Of a DNA stretch of 64,000 bases, positions 38,001 to 47,464 are shown piece after piece. The position numbers were made by a program, and so were the translations under genes. The notes beneath the pieces were generated by a model. That model was not told where the DNA came from, made no database searches, and was given only the letters and a program-made list of their open reading frames with translations. Where the stretch lies: the NCBI GenBank assembly GCA_947165505.1, contig CAMVAT010000005.1, positions 1 to 64,000 on the forward strand, given 5' to 3'. This DNA comes from an uncultured Prevotellaceae bacterium. Lineage in GTDB: Bacteria; Bacteroidota; Bacteroidia; Bacteroidales; Bacteroidaceae. The first letter of the stretch is position 1; each line of letters begins with the position of its first letter.

Positions 38001-39235
38001 CAAAACGCATAATCGCCGATGCTTGTCACGCTCGAGGGTATCACCAAGTCCGTTATCTCCGTGTTTTCATCACTATAGATATGCTTAGCAAAATATAAAG
38101 GATTAGCACTGGAGCCTCCAAAACTAATACCACACCATGCTGCGATATCTGACACTATTACCTTTGTCAGACTGGAGCCATAGAACGCATTCTCACCGAT
38201 GCTCGTCACGCTCGAGGGGATGGTCACGTTCGTCAGGTTATAGCAAGTAGAGAACGCACCAGAGCCGATGCTTTTCACGCCCTCTGAGATGGTCACGCTC
38301 GTCAGGGCGATGCAGTAATGGAACGCAGAAGAACCGATGTTTGTCACGTTCGAGGGGATGGTCACGCTTGTCAGGCCAGAGCTGTTAGCGAACGCATTCT
38401 CACCGATGCTGGTCACGCTTTCGGGGATGGTCACGCTCGTCAGGCCGGAGCATCCCATAAATACACCATAGCCGATGCTCTTCAGCCCGATGAAATATTG
38501 CAGCTCATCAAAACTCGTTATGCCGTTATTCCCTCTGAAAGCATTTCCCAAGTTAGTCACTGCTGCCGCCTCGCCGTAACTCAGTTCGCCGTCGCCATTG
38601 GTGTCCCAGTTGGCCACGCAGATGGTTTTCACGGCTTCGTCGGCGAAAGAGATGGGATGATCAAGCTCTTCTTTTTTCGTAACCTCAACACTGATGTCAT
38701 CGAAGAAAAACTCCGTGGAGGTGTTGTCTTCATTCAGATTTAATCCGATAGCCGCACACCCCTCTTGTTCAGATGAAAGAATACACGTGTAAGTCAGATT
38801 CTTCCATTCAGTCGTAATATTATGACTTCCTACTATATCCCAATGAAGATAAGATCCTGGAGCAGTCTGAGCTTGACTGGTGATACGTGCCGGCTTGCTG
38901 GCTTTCGCTCTCATCGAGAACTTAATCCTATCGCCTTCGGACAGAGGTTGACCTAATTTAATAAAGAACTGGGTGTGCCAAGACTCAAGAGGGTTGTCTA
39001 CGGATATAATCTTTACACAATGGTTATTGGCATCATCGGTGTCAACTACTATGTCTTGCGCTGTTACCTCACTAATTGTACTCGAATATGTAGAGATTAA
39101 ATAGCTATAACAGAAAGAACCGAAGTCCGTTCCCTCGAAATTTCCATTGATGACTCTTTCTTCTTGCGCCGAGGCATAGCCGCTGGCGAGCATGAATACA
39201 GCCAACAGTGTAAAAAGTCGTAGTGTCTTATTCAT
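35072..39235 (-). CDS. BspA-type leucine-rich repeat (LRR_5) surface protein with C-terminal sorting-like signal
   Basis: Many LTSVTIPSSVTSIGEYAF repeats; three NWDTNGDGELSYGEA-type calcium-loop-like segments region; ends YNLNGQRVNTPQRGVYIRNGKKVLVK. Confidence 0.93.
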   Translation of the reverse strand: MNKTLRLFTLLAVFMLASGYASAQEERVINGNFEGTDFGSFCYSYLISTYSSTISEVTAQDIVVDTDDANNHCVKIISVDNPLESWHTQFFIKLGQPLSEGDRIKFSMRAKASKPARITSQAQTAPGSYLHWDIVGSHNITTEWKNLTYTCILSSEQEGCAAIGLNLNEDNTSTEFFFDDISVEVTKKEELDHPISFADEAVKTICVANWDTNGDGELSYGEAAAVTNLGNAFRGNNGITSFDELQYFIGLKSIGYGVFMGCSGLTSVTIPESVTSIGENAFANSSGLTSVTIPSNVTNIGSSAFHYCIALTSVTISEGVKSIGSGAFSTCYNLTNVTIPSSVTSIGENAFYGSSLTKVIVSDIAAWCGISFGGSSANPLYFAKHIYSDENTEITDLVIPSSVTSIGDYAFCNCSSLTSVTISEDVMSIGLHAFEGCSGLTSITVDDGNGFYDSRNNCNAIIETATNTLILGCLNTVIPESVTGIGDYVFSGRTDLMSVSIPEGVTSIGNYAFSGCSNLQSINLPPNLEFIGRCAFDGCANIMDFNIPNTVTHIGGNAFGGTGITTLTIPKSVIEIEPNGSYGYSPAVECTKLESIFVEEGNPAFVSENGVLFNKDKTILMCYPAGKSDEKYIMPNTVTIVGASAFSGNKHLTAVTLSSNLEIIGSSAFIWCSGLRDIYCYIIPDESFYDLGFGNGTNVFLLSTDWNNPIVLTLHVPVGCKQYYERWSLWNGMNIVEMEDTNIQFADANVKAICVENWDTNGDEELSYDEAAAVTTIELTSWFIHTDIISFDELQYFTGLKRIGNQAFGGCTQLKSITIPSSVTNIGNYAFDGCTSLTSVTIPEGVKSIGEYAFQDCSSLANVIIQEGVQSIRDYAFFGCTSLTSMIIPKSVTSIGWNPFADCDKLSSLKVEEGNPVFDSREDCNAIIKTEDNKTISGCTNTNIPNTVTTIGRYSFYGSGLTSISIPHSVTTIEIYSFIRNFNLTSITIPNSVTSIFESNEYVSMGFSGCDNLTSIIVEEGNPVYDSRNNCNAIIKTADNELIAGCAKTIIPDMVTSIGRGAFSGCRFMSSIEIPKRVTTIDMYAFSYCWGLTSVTIPSSVTSIGWEAFYQCPSLTSVTSLIEEPFEIDSYTFTNWNYETLESEFTSATLYVPAGTKEKYEATPAWNQFQNIVEMGLEPVEQGETIDYASDINADTNIDGNTVGDIYYSISSGDGSYDPSEGCIVVTSPTADETVSGLSGTDIFGEDFNDHFTGIVFKVAEGKGTIKIEAQTTGTMVLKVKIGDNEPIEMELEGRLKVSFPYNVTEDTYIYIYGGESAAQANSMRRASADSALKIYGIEVVKGAVDGIGTVMTDGDDDAPVYNLNGQRVNTPQRGVYIRNGKKVLVK

Positions 39236-39302
39236 AACTTTAATTGGTTTAAGATAATATATTGTTGATTGTTTCTTATTCGGTCAAAAGATTGTAATTT
39301 GC

Positions 39303-42188
39303 TTACTTCACCACGAATTTACGTCCATCAATAATATAAATACCTTTTGGTAAATTACTGATGGAGTTATCAGTTGAAGGAGTCACTCGATATCCGTTAA
39401 TACTATAGACAGCTGACGAGCGGGATTTCTCCGTGTGGATTTCTCTTATGGCTGACGGATCGTAATTGTTGATGAACGTTTTGGCCGCATTGACAATCTT
39501 TCCCGTTTTTTTGTCAAACAGTATTGCCACAAGAGAGAGTCTTGACTTGTCCTGAATCAACACATTGGAAGAGATGTCGCATAGATAGACATTTTTTTGC
39601 GGCTCATATAAATGTAAGGTTTCAAAACAGTTATCCACACCGTCGTTGATACCCCATGCATCGACAGCCACATGGTTGTATTCTATATCTGTTATCATAT
39701 AGGGAAGGGCTGTCATTGACTGTAGATTTTGGTCATCAATACTTTCTCCTGTATAAAAATTTTTTTGCGCCCAACCATTTTCTGTTCCTTTCATGTCATC
39801 TTCCATTAAAACATAACCTATTCCATATTGGGTAACATCTGTCTCTAATACGAAAATGGTCTCCGACTCAGTTGTGATAGAGGTCTGATTTTCGTCTGCC
39901 CATGCCGCTGAAACAGATATGCCTGCGGGCGCATTGATATCCAGTTCTCTAGCAATATCGTCCTTTATCCCATATTCGGTAAAAGAACTCCCGTAATACG
40001 GGTCAATGAAACTACCACGATTGACTCTCGCATTCGGGAACTCCGTTGAGCCAACAGAATAAGATTCTGCCACCATAGGATCTCCATAATGAACAGCTAT
40101 GGTGATGACACGGTCACCAAAATCTTTATTCAAAAGGTCGAGTGCGACAATGCCACGGGGACACCAACCACACCAAGTACCGGTAAACTCCTCAATGACG
40201 GCTCGCTTTTCCAATGACTGACTGATTGTGACGAGGATACCTTTGGCTGTTTTCCTGTCCGATGTGTTTACATGGCCGTTCACCTTTGTAACCGTAACCA
40301 AAACATCCACACTTCCAGCCGTATCAGTTGCAGGGAAAGATACGGGCACAGAGACATTCCGGCCCGTTTCTGTATAAGGCTCATCGCATATAAAAGTTTG
40401 TTCAGGCAGGACAGTCCTATCAATTGTCAATACATACGATAGCTCCCTGACAGGTTCCTCGCCATCGTTTTTCATACTGACTTCCATAGTTTTAGAATTT
40501 CCTTTCTCTACAATAACGGTTCCGAAATCCCACGGGCTGACTCTATTGTTGAAATCACCTTCCACTGGTTGGATTTCAAAATTCGTGATAGAATAGCCAT
40601 TAGCATCTTTCAACATAGAAATATAACTCGATGCCCAATTATTCATCTCATTTGGGTCGAAATACACTTCGTCTGGCGAGACAAAAGTACATTGTAGAAG
40701 TGTCAGTGATGCCATACGAAAAATTGTTGTCCCTTTAAATGTGGAGTTTCTCACGATGACATTGTTCATTGGCCACATATTGTTACCAATGGAAACTTTC
40801 CCTTCGCACGTCAGCGTTGTACTGTCAATTAATATTTCACATTCGTATGAAAAGATGTCAATCCAGTCAGACTTTGTCGTCAGTGAACCGTCGCCAGTTA
40901 AAGTAAGCGAACCATTAATCATAGCTATTATTGTAGAACTAATGGTTGAAACACGGTTCACCCCTTTCAAAGTAATAACACAATTATTATCCCTCGATGC
41001 TAAAAAACCATTTTTTTGCTCAGATTCGTCATTGATAAAAAGATTTTCGAATGTCATTGAAGTGCCGTCATCAGAAATCGTAATACTTCCCGACTGTATA
41101 TCAATCAAATCTTCTGACGTATAGGTATGCCCGCACACTAAAGCCTCGCCTTTATATGTGATTCTACTGGGTTCTCCGCTTATTAAAGTGTTAAGGATAC
41201 CTTGGGCAGTTTTATGGTCAGAGGTGTTTTCTTGGCCGTTCACTTTTGTCACCAATATCGCTGCCTCCTCTTTTCCTGTCCAGTCGGATGCGGGGAAGGT
41301 CACGGGTACAGTAAAGCTCTTTCCGGTTCCATAAGACTCGCTTAAAGCGAAAGTCTGTTCGGAATGGGAATATCCATTAATAGTCAACACATACGAGATT
41401 TCACTGACTTGCTGCTCACCGACATTAGTCATAGTGACATCCATATTTTTAGTCGCTCCCGCCGAAACAATAACATTTCCGAAATCTTTAGGAGCAACCC
41501 TGTTGTTATATTCTCCTGCCACAGGTTGTATGTCAAAATTCTCAACATAGTTTCCATCAGCATCTTTTAGCTGGTTTCCATCTAATTCGTTTTGATCAAA
41601 GAACACTCCGGATGGCGAAACAAAAGCACTACGGAGTAACAGCAATGATGCCTTGCGGAAAATTTTCTTTCCTTTGAATGTCGAGTTTTTTACTATGACA
41701 TTCCCTTTCTGGTACATATTGCTACCTATGCTGGTTGGGCCTTCGCATATCAGCGTAGTGTTATCAATTACAATATCCCAATTGCCCACTGACAAAAAAT
41801 CAAACCATTTAGACATAGTTGTCAGAGAGCCGTCACCCGTCAATGTGAATTCACCATGCATCTCCATGACGACATATCCTCCTGTTGTTATTCTGTTTTC
41901 TCCTTTCAGAACAACAGTAGTATTATCCGGCACATCAAATACGTGTGAATTTATTAAATTGAAATTGATATTGAGGTTTTCGAAAATCATTGATTTTCCG
42001 TCATCGGCAATCATAATACTTCCTGATTGAATACCGATGAGGTCTTCTGACGTGTAGATATGCCCGCACACTAAAGGCTCGCCTGTATATGTAATTTCAC
42101 TGGGTTCACCGCTTTCTGCCAATACTGATGTCGGCAAGAAGGCGATTAAAAACAAAGCGAAATAAAGAAATGTTTTAAATGTTTTCAT
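39303..42188 (-). CDS. secreted Omp28/thioredoxin-like protein with two tandem ~310-aa modules and C-terminal sorting-like signal
   Basis: Duplicated GEPSEITYTGEPLVCGHIYTSEDL...; EEFTGTWCGWCPRGIVALD; ends YSINGYRV...GIYIIDGRKFVVK. Confidence 0.85.
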   Translation of the reverse strand: MKTFKTFLYFALFLIAFLPTSVLAESGEPSEITYTGEPLVCGHIYTSEDLIGIQSGSIMIADDGKSMIFENLNINFNLINSHVFDVPDNTTVVLKGENRITTGGYVVMEMHGEFTLTGDGSLTTMSKWFDFLSVGNWDIVIDNTTLICEGPTSIGSNMYQKGNVIVKNSTFKGKKIFRKASLLLLRSAFVSPSGVFFDQNELDGNQLKDADGNYVENFDIQPVAGEYNNRVAPKDFGNVIVSAGATKNMDVTMTNVGEQQVSEISYVLTINGYSHSEQTFALSESYGTGKSFTVPVTFPASDWTGKEEAAILVTKVNGQENTSDHKTAQGILNTLISGEPSRITYKGEALVCGHTYTSEDLIDIQSGSITISDDGTSMTFENLFINDESEQKNGFLASRDNNCVITLKGVNRVSTISSTIIAMINGSLTLTGDGSLTTKSDWIDIFSYECEILIDSTTLTCEGKVSIGNNMWPMNNVIVRNSTFKGTTIFRMASLTLLQCTFVSPDEVYFDPNEMNNWASSYISMLKDANGYSITNFEIQPVEGDFNNRVSPWDFGTVIVEKGNSKTMEVSMKNDGEEPVRELSYVLTIDRTVLPEQTFICDEPYTETGRNVSVPVSFPATDTAGSVDVLVTVTKVNGHVNTSDRKTAKGILVTISQSLEKRAVIEEFTGTWCGWCPRGIVALDLLNKDFGDRVITIAVHYGDPMVAESYSVGSTEFPNARVNRGSFIDPYYGSSFTEYGIKDDIARELDINAPAGISVSAAWADENQTSITTESETIFVLETDVTQYGIGYVLMEDDMKGTENGWAQKNFYTGESIDDQNLQSMTALPYMITDIEYNHVAVDAWGINDGVDNCFETLHLYEPQKNVYLCDISSNVLIQDKSRLSLVAILFDKKTGKIVNAAKTFINNYDPSAIREIHTEKSRSSAVYSINGYRVTPSTDNSISNLPKGIYIIDGRKFVVK

Positions 42189-42329
42189 TTGTCAATCGTT
42201 TGTATTTAAAGTTCCTTTTCTCTTGCACGTTGACCCCTGATTAGAAAGTGCTCAATCCTTTGGGTTATACTTTCAGCCCCTTAAAAACGGGTCGGAAATA
42301 GACAGAAAAAGAAAACGTGGACTGATTTA

Positions 42330-42472
42330 CTTTGTCTACGTTATTCGAGGTGTCGCCAAACGCCTATGCACCATATACGAGTAAAAGCCCACGCCTTGCG
42401 ACGTGAGCATTAACTTTTACTCTTGGTGCTAATCTTAATTTTGGCGAAATATCGAATAACAAGAATACAAAG
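42330..42472. repeat. ~143-bp long imperfect inverted-repeat element (hairpin/MITE-like or structured RNA)
   Basis: Outer arms GTTATTCGAGGTGTCGCCAAA / TTTGGCGAAATATCGAATAAC; inner arms GCACCATATACGAGTAAAAG / CTTTTACTCTTGGTGCT; apical CACGccttgcgaCGTG. Confidence 0.8.
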
Positions 42473-42711
42473 CTAACGCTTCAGTTTCCTATGTGTCTTT
42501 TATTTAGTTTTAGTTCATATGCAGTACGGTTTAGAGTGTTGCAGATAAGGATGATAATGGTTGGATGCTGCAAATTTAAGGTTTATTTGTTGAATATGCA
42601 ACATTTCGCAAGGAAATATTGCATATTCGTTTCAAATACTCCAGAACGCTCAGCGTCATGCTCAACTCGCTGCCGCCTTTGTGTGCGGGCACAGTGACCC
42701 GCCCTTTACAA

Positions 42712-42753
42712 GACCCACCCCCAGCCCCTCCCTTGCAGGGAAGGGAGTAGATA
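42712..42753 (+). repeat. F2 hairpin repeat
   Basis: gacccacccccagcccctcccttgcagggaagggagtagata. Confidence 0.9.
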
Positions 42754-42774
42754 GCACGGCGATTGCAATAAATG

Positions 42775-42800
42775 GCGGACAGGGCACGCCCTGTCCCTAC
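42775..42800 (-). repeat. single F1 26-bp element
   Basis: gcggacagggcacgccctgtccctac. Confidence 0.95.
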
Positions 42801-42811
42801 TTACAGACAAT

Positions 42812-42851
42812 GGGGCTGGGAGCAGGGGGCAGGGGGCAGGAGATATGCCAA
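42812..42851 (+). repeat. F4 repeat
   Basis: ggggctgggagcagggggcagggggcaggagatatgcca. Confidence 0.85.
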
Positions 42852-42948
42852 GAACACTCAACACTCAACACTCAACCTTAAACTTTAAACTTCACCCCTT
42901 AAACCCTAAACCTTAAACCCTAAACCTTAAACCCTAAACCCTAAACCT
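42852..42948. repeat. heptad array (AACACTC, then CCCTAAA/CCTTAAA)
   Basis: Direct reading. Confidence 0.9.
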
Positions 42949-44746
42949 CCTTATTGGCCCGTTTGCGGTCGTTGTGGTCGAGGATGGTCTTGCGCATGCG
43001 GATGGCCTTGGGGGTGCATTCCACATACTCGTCGGCCTTGATGTATTCGAGCGACTCTTCGAGCGAGAGCACCACCTTGGGTATGATGCGCGCCTTCTCG
43101 TCGCTGCCCGACGCGCGCACGTTGGTGAGTTGCTTGGCTTTGGTCACGTTGATGACCAGGTCGTTGTCGTGCACATGCTCGCCCACCACCTGTCCGGCAT
43201 ACACCTCCTCGCCCGGATCGATGAAGAACTTGCCGCGGTCTTGCAGCTTGTCGATGCTGTAGGCGTATGCGGTGCCCGTCTCCATGGCAATCATCGACCC
43301 GTTGACACGGCGCTCGATGTCGCCCTTATAAGGCTGATACTCCTTGAAGCGGTGCGCCATGATAGCCTCACCCTGCGATGCGGTGAGCACGTTGGTGCGC
43401 AGACCGATGATGCCGCGCGAAGGCATGTCGAACTCGATGTTGGTGCGGTCGCCCTGCGTCTCCATCGAGGTGAGCTCGCCCTTGCGTCGTGTCACCAGGT
43501 CGATCATCTTCGAGGCGTACTCCTCGGGCACGTTGATGGTCAGTTCCTCGATAGGCTCGCAGCGCACGCCGTCGATCTCCTTGTAGATGACCTGCGGCTG
43601 ACCCACCTGCAGCTCGTAGCCCTCGCGGCGCATGGTCTCGATGAGCACGGAGAGATGGAGCACGCCGCGCCCGCTGACGATCCACTTGTCGGTGGCGTCG
43701 CCGAAGGGAGCCACCTGCAGGGCCAGGTTCTTCTCCAGTTCCTTTTGCAGTCGGTCGTTGATATGGCGCGAGGTGCAGTATTTGCCCTCCTTGCCGAAGA
43801 AAGGCGAGTCGTTGATGGTGAAGAGCATCGACATGGTAGGTTCGTCGATAGCGATGGGAGGCAGCGCTTCTGGATTTTCAAAATCGCAGATGGTGTCGCC
43901 AATCTCGAATTTCTCCAGTCCGATGATGGCGCAGATGTCGCCGCTCTGCACCTGATGGGTCTTCACGTGGCCCATGCCTTCGAAGGTATGCAGTTCCTTG
44001 ATCTTGGTTTTCTCCATCGAGCCGTCGCGGTGAGCCACGGTGATGTTCATGCCCTCGGTGAGCGTGCCACGGTGCACGCGCCCCACGGCGATGCGCCCGG
44101 TATATGACGAATAGTCGAGCGATGTGATGAGCATCTGCGGTGTGCCCTCGATGACCTCGGGAGCGGGTATCACCTCCACGATCTTATCGAGCAGATAGGT
44201 GATGTTGTCGGTGGGGGTGTTATAGTCCTCGCCCATCCATCCGTTCTTGGCGGAGCCATAGACCACGGGGAAGTCGAGCTGGTCTTCGGTGGCGTTGAGC
44301 GAGAACATCAGGTCGAACACCATCTCATAGACCTCTTCGGGGCGGCAGTTGGGTTTATCCACCTTGTTGACCACCACGATGGGTTTGAGTCCTATCTGCA
44401 AGGCTTTCTGCAAGACGAAGCGCGTCTGCGGCATCGGTCCCTCGAAGGCATCCACGAGCAGCAGGCATCCGTCGGCCATATTGAGCACACGCTCCACCTC
44501 GCCGCCGAAGTCGGAGTGTCCCGGAGTGTCGATGATATTGATTTTCGTTCCTTTGTAGTTGATCGACACGTTTTTCGAGAGGATGGTGATGCCTCGCTCC
44601 CGCTCCAAGTCGTTGTTGTCCAGCACTTGGCTGCTCAGGTTCTGCCCCTCACGGAACAGGTTTCCGGCCAGCATCATCTTATCGACCAGGGTTGTCTTAC
44701 CATGATCGACATGCGCAATAATCGCGATGTTTCTAATGTCTTGCAT
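42941..44746 (-). CDS. typA: translational GTPase TypA/BipA
   Basis: [47 protein letters not shown]; start at MQDIRN. Confidence 0.97.
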   Translation of the reverse strand: MQDIRNIAIIAHVDHGKTTLVDKMMLAGNLFREGQNLSSQVLDNNDLERERGITILSKNVSINYKGTKINIIDTPGHSDFGGEVERVLNMADGCLLLVDAFEGPMPQTRFVLQKALQIGLKPIVVVNKVDKPNCRPEEVYEMVFDLMFSLNATEDQLDFPVVYGSAKNGWMGEDYNTPTDNITYLLDKIVEVIPAPEVIEGTPQMLITSLDYSSYTGRIAVGRVHRGTLTEGMNITVAHRDGSMEKTKIKELHTFEGMGHVKTHQVQSGDICAIIGLEKFEIGDTICDFENPEALPPIAIDEPTMSMLFTINDSPFFGKEGKYCTSRHINDRLQKELEKNLALQVAPFGDATDKWIVSGRGVLHLSVLIETMRREGYELQVGQPQVIYKEIDGVRCEPIEELTINVPEEYASKMIDLVTRRKGELTSMETQGDRTNIEFDMPSRGIIGLRTNVLTASQGEAIMAHRFKEYQPYKGDIERRVNGSMIAMETGTAYAYSIDKLQDRGKFFIDPGEEVYAGQVVGEHVHDNDLVINVTKAKQLTNVRASGSDEKARIIPKVVLSLEESLEYIKADEYVECTPKAIRMRKTILDHNDRKRANKEV

Positions 44747-44783
44747 CTTATTTACCTTAAAATCGGGTGCAAAGGTACGGAAT

Positions 44784-44850
44784 AATTCACAATTCACAAT
44801 TCATAATTCACAATTATTTCTATAATTCACAATTCATAATTCACAATTAT
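44784..44850. repeat. heptad array ATTCACA/ATTCATA
   Basis: Direct reading. Confidence 0.85.
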
Positions 44851-44923
44851 TTCTTATTTTGGATTTCATATTTCATATTTCGGATTTATTCTTTACCTTT
44901 GCACGGACAAAAAGCAACAAACG

Positions 44924-45292
44924 ATGAAAATCGTCAGGAACAGGTTCATCCCGGGCAAGAACTATGCCGCCATCAACCTTTTCGGCGTGCTGTTCTGCCA
45001 CCCTGACACGGTCGTATCGCCCGTGCTGGTGAACCATGAGCGCATACACACCCGGCAGATGATCGAGATGGGGTTTATCTTCTTCTATCTGTGGTATGGG
45101 CTGGAATGGTGCGTGCGACTGATGCTGAGGGGGTCGGCCTATTTCAACTTGGCGTTCGAGCGCGAGGCCTACCTGCATGAAGAGGATTTAGACTATCTGC
45201 AGCACCGGCGGCTATATGCGTGGTGGCCCCTGCGCAAACGCAAGAATTTAGAGAAAGCGAGAGAAACGAAACGAAAAAGACATATCAAATGA
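44924..45292 (+). CDS. small HExxH-containing protein (putative minimal zinc metallopeptidase)
   Basis: VNHERIHTRQMIEMGFIFFYLWYGLEW...FEREAY; ATGA overlap with next CDS; TACCTTTG promoter at 44894-44901. Confidence 0.75.
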   Translation: MKIVRNRFIPGKNYAAINLFGVLFCHPDTVVSPVLVNHERIHTRQMIEMGFIFFYLWYGLEWCVRLMLRGSAYFNLAFEREAYLHEEDLDYLQHRRLYAWWPLRKRKNLEKARETKRKRHIK

Positions 45293-47292
45293 ACAGATTA
45301 GAGCAAGAACAAGACATGATGCAACTGCCCGAGAACGCATTCCGGGAATTGCACGAGGGAGAAGAGTATCAACCCGTGATGTCGCCCGACAAGACGTATG
45401 CCGAGGCCAACGGCTGGTCTGTCACCTGGGGCATTCTGATGGCCATCCTCTTCTCGGCGGCCGCCGCCTACCTTGGCCTGAAGGTGGGACAGGTGTTTGA
45501 GGCTGCCATCCCCATCGCCATCATCGCGGTGGGAGTATCCACCCTGCGCAGGCATCACAACCCGCTGGGCGAGAACGTCATCATACAGAGCATCGGCGCC
45601 TGCTCTGGCGCCGTGGTGGCAGGCGCCATCTTCACGCTGCCCGCCATCTACATCCTGCAAGCCAAATATCCAGAGATGACGGCATCGTTTGAGAAGGTGT
45701 TCTTCTCGTCGCTGCTCGGCGGCATCATCGGCATCCTCTTTCTCATCCCCTTCCGCAAATATTTCGTCAAGGATATGCACGGCAAATATCCCTTCCCCGA
45801 GGCCACAGCCACCACACAGGTGCTCATCTCGGGTGCCAAGGGCGGCAACCAGGCCAAGCCGCTGCTCTTAGCCGGTTTGATAGGCGGTCTGTACGACTTC
45901 ATCGTGGCCACCTTCGGCTGGTGGAACGAGACGGTGACAAGCCGCATGGTGAGCTTCGGCGAGACCCTTGCCGAGAAAGCCAAATTGGTGTTCAGCGTGA
46001 ACACCGGTGCCGCCGTCTTAGGCCTGGGCTACATCATCGGCTTGAAATACGCATTCATCATCTGCCTCGGTTCGCTGGCGGTATGGTGGGTCATCGTGCC
46101 GCTGATGGGACTGCTGTTTCACGACCAGGTGCTGAACATGTGGGACCCCTCCATCACCGACACCGTGGGCGCCATGAGCCCGGAGGCCATCTTCAAGTCG
46201 TATGGCAAGAGCATCGGCATCGGCGGTATCGCCATGTCGGGCATCATCGGCATCATCAAGTCGTGGAGCATCATCAAGAGCGCCGTATCGCTGGCCGCGA
46301 AAGAGATGAAGGGCAAGGGTGGCAGCATGGAAGAGGTGCAGCGCACGCAGCGCGACCTGTCGTTTAAGATTATCGCCATCGGAGCCATCGTGACCATCCT
46401 GATCACCTTCCTCTTCTTCTGGCTGGGCGTGATGGACGGCAACCTGCTCTTCGCCGTGGTGGGCATCCTGCTGGTCAGCATCATCGCCTTCCTCTTCACC
46501 ACCGTGGCAGCCAACGCCATCGCCATCGTGGGCAGCAACCCGGTGTCGGGCATGACACTGATGACGCTCATCCTGGCATCGGTGGTGATGGTGGCGGTAG
46601 GCCTGAAAGGCACCGCCGGCATGGTGGCAGCCCTGATCATGGGCGGTGTGGTGTGCACGGCGCTGTCGGTGGCGGGCTCGTTTATCACCGACCTGAAGAT
46701 AGGCTACTGGCTGGGCACCACGCCCAAGGTGCAGGAGCGGTATAAGTTCCTTGGCGTTTTGGTGTCGGCAGCCACTGTGGGCGGCGTGATGATGCTGCTC
46801 AATGCCACCTACGACTTCGCCGGCGGCGAGATAGCAGCCCCGCAGGCCAACGCCATGGCGGCAGTCATCGACCCGCTGATGAATGGTGTGGGTGCCCCGT
46901 GGTTGCTCTATGGCATCGGTGCGGCACTGGCCATAGTGCTCACCCTGTGCAAGGTGCCTGCGCTGGCCTTCGCACTCGGTATGTTTATCCCGCTCGAGCT
47001 TAATATCCCGCTGTTGGTGGGCGGCGCCATCAACTGGTTTGTGACCACCCGTTCGAAAGACGAGGAGGTGAACAAGGAACGCGGCGAGAAGGGCACGCTC
47101 ATCGCCAGCGGTTTCATTGCCGGCGGCGCGCTGATGGGCGTGGTAAGTGCCCTGCTGAAGTTCTTCGGTTTCGACTTCATCAACAAGGCATGGCAAGCCG
47201 ACCCGATGTCAGAAGTCTGCAGTCTGGCCGCCTACATCTGCCTGATCGGCTACTTCATCTGGGCAACAAAAGAGAAAAAATTAAAGAATTAA
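45289..47292 (+). CDS. OPT family oligopeptide transporter
   Basis: Start at MNRLEQEQDMM; TYAEANGWSVTWGILMAILFSAAAAYLGLKVGQVFEAAIP, GNQAKPLLLAGLIGGLYDF. Confidence 0.95.
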   Translation: MNRLEQEQDMMQLPENAFRELHEGEEYQPVMSPDKTYAEANGWSVTWGILMAILFSAAAAYLGLKVGQVFEAAIPIAIIAVGVSTLRRHHNPLGENVIIQSIGACSGAVVAGAIFTLPAIYILQAKYPEMTASFEKVFFSSLLGGIIGILFLIPFRKYFVKDMHGKYPFPEATATTQVLISGAKGGNQAKPLLLAGLIGGLYDFIVATFGWWNETVTSRMVSFGETLAEKAKLVFSVNTGAAVLGLGYIIGLKYAFIICLGSLAVWWVIVPLMGLLFHDQVLNMWDPSITDTVGAMSPEAIFKSYGKSIGIGGIAMSGIIGIIKSWSIIKSAVSLAAKEMKGKGGSMEEVQRTQRDLSFKIIAIGAIVTILITFLFFWLGVMDGNLLFAVVGILLVSIIAFLFTTVAANAIAIVGSNPVSGMTLMTLILASVVMVAVGLKGTAGMVAALIMGGVVCTALSVAGSFITDLKIGYWLGTTPKVQERYKFLGVLVSAATVGGVMMLLNATYDFAGGEIAAPQANAMAAVIDPLMNGVGAPWLLYGIGAALAIVLTLCKVPALAFALGMFIPLELNIPLLVGGAINWFVTTRSKDEEVNKERGEKGTLIASGFIAGGALMGVVSALLKFFGFDFINKAWQADPMSEVCSLAAYICLIGYFIWATKEKKLKN

Positions 47293-47320
47293 AAGATTAG
47301 AAAATTAAAAGATAAAAAAA
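47283..47320. repeat. octad array at OPT gene 3' end
   Basis: aaagaatt aaaagatt agaaaatt aaaagata. Confidence 0.7.
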
Positions 47321-47383
47321 ACTGGCCGTAAAAAAGACTGGCAAAAGTAAAAAAGTAAAGAAGTAAAATTATCGTGATTGGAA

Positions 47384-47409
47384 GTAGGGACAGGGCGTGC
47401 CCTGTCCGC
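47384..47409 (+). repeat. single F1 26-bp element
   Basis: Exact match. Confidence 0.95.
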
Positions 47410-47429
47410 AAGCCTTCCCAAGTGGCTTT

Positions 47430-47460
47430 CCCCTCCTTTGGAGGGGGCAGGGGGAGGCCT
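47430..47460. repeat. F3 hairpin repeat
   Basis: cccctcctttggagggggcagggggaggcct. Confidence 0.8.
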
Positions 47461-47464
47461 TCGC

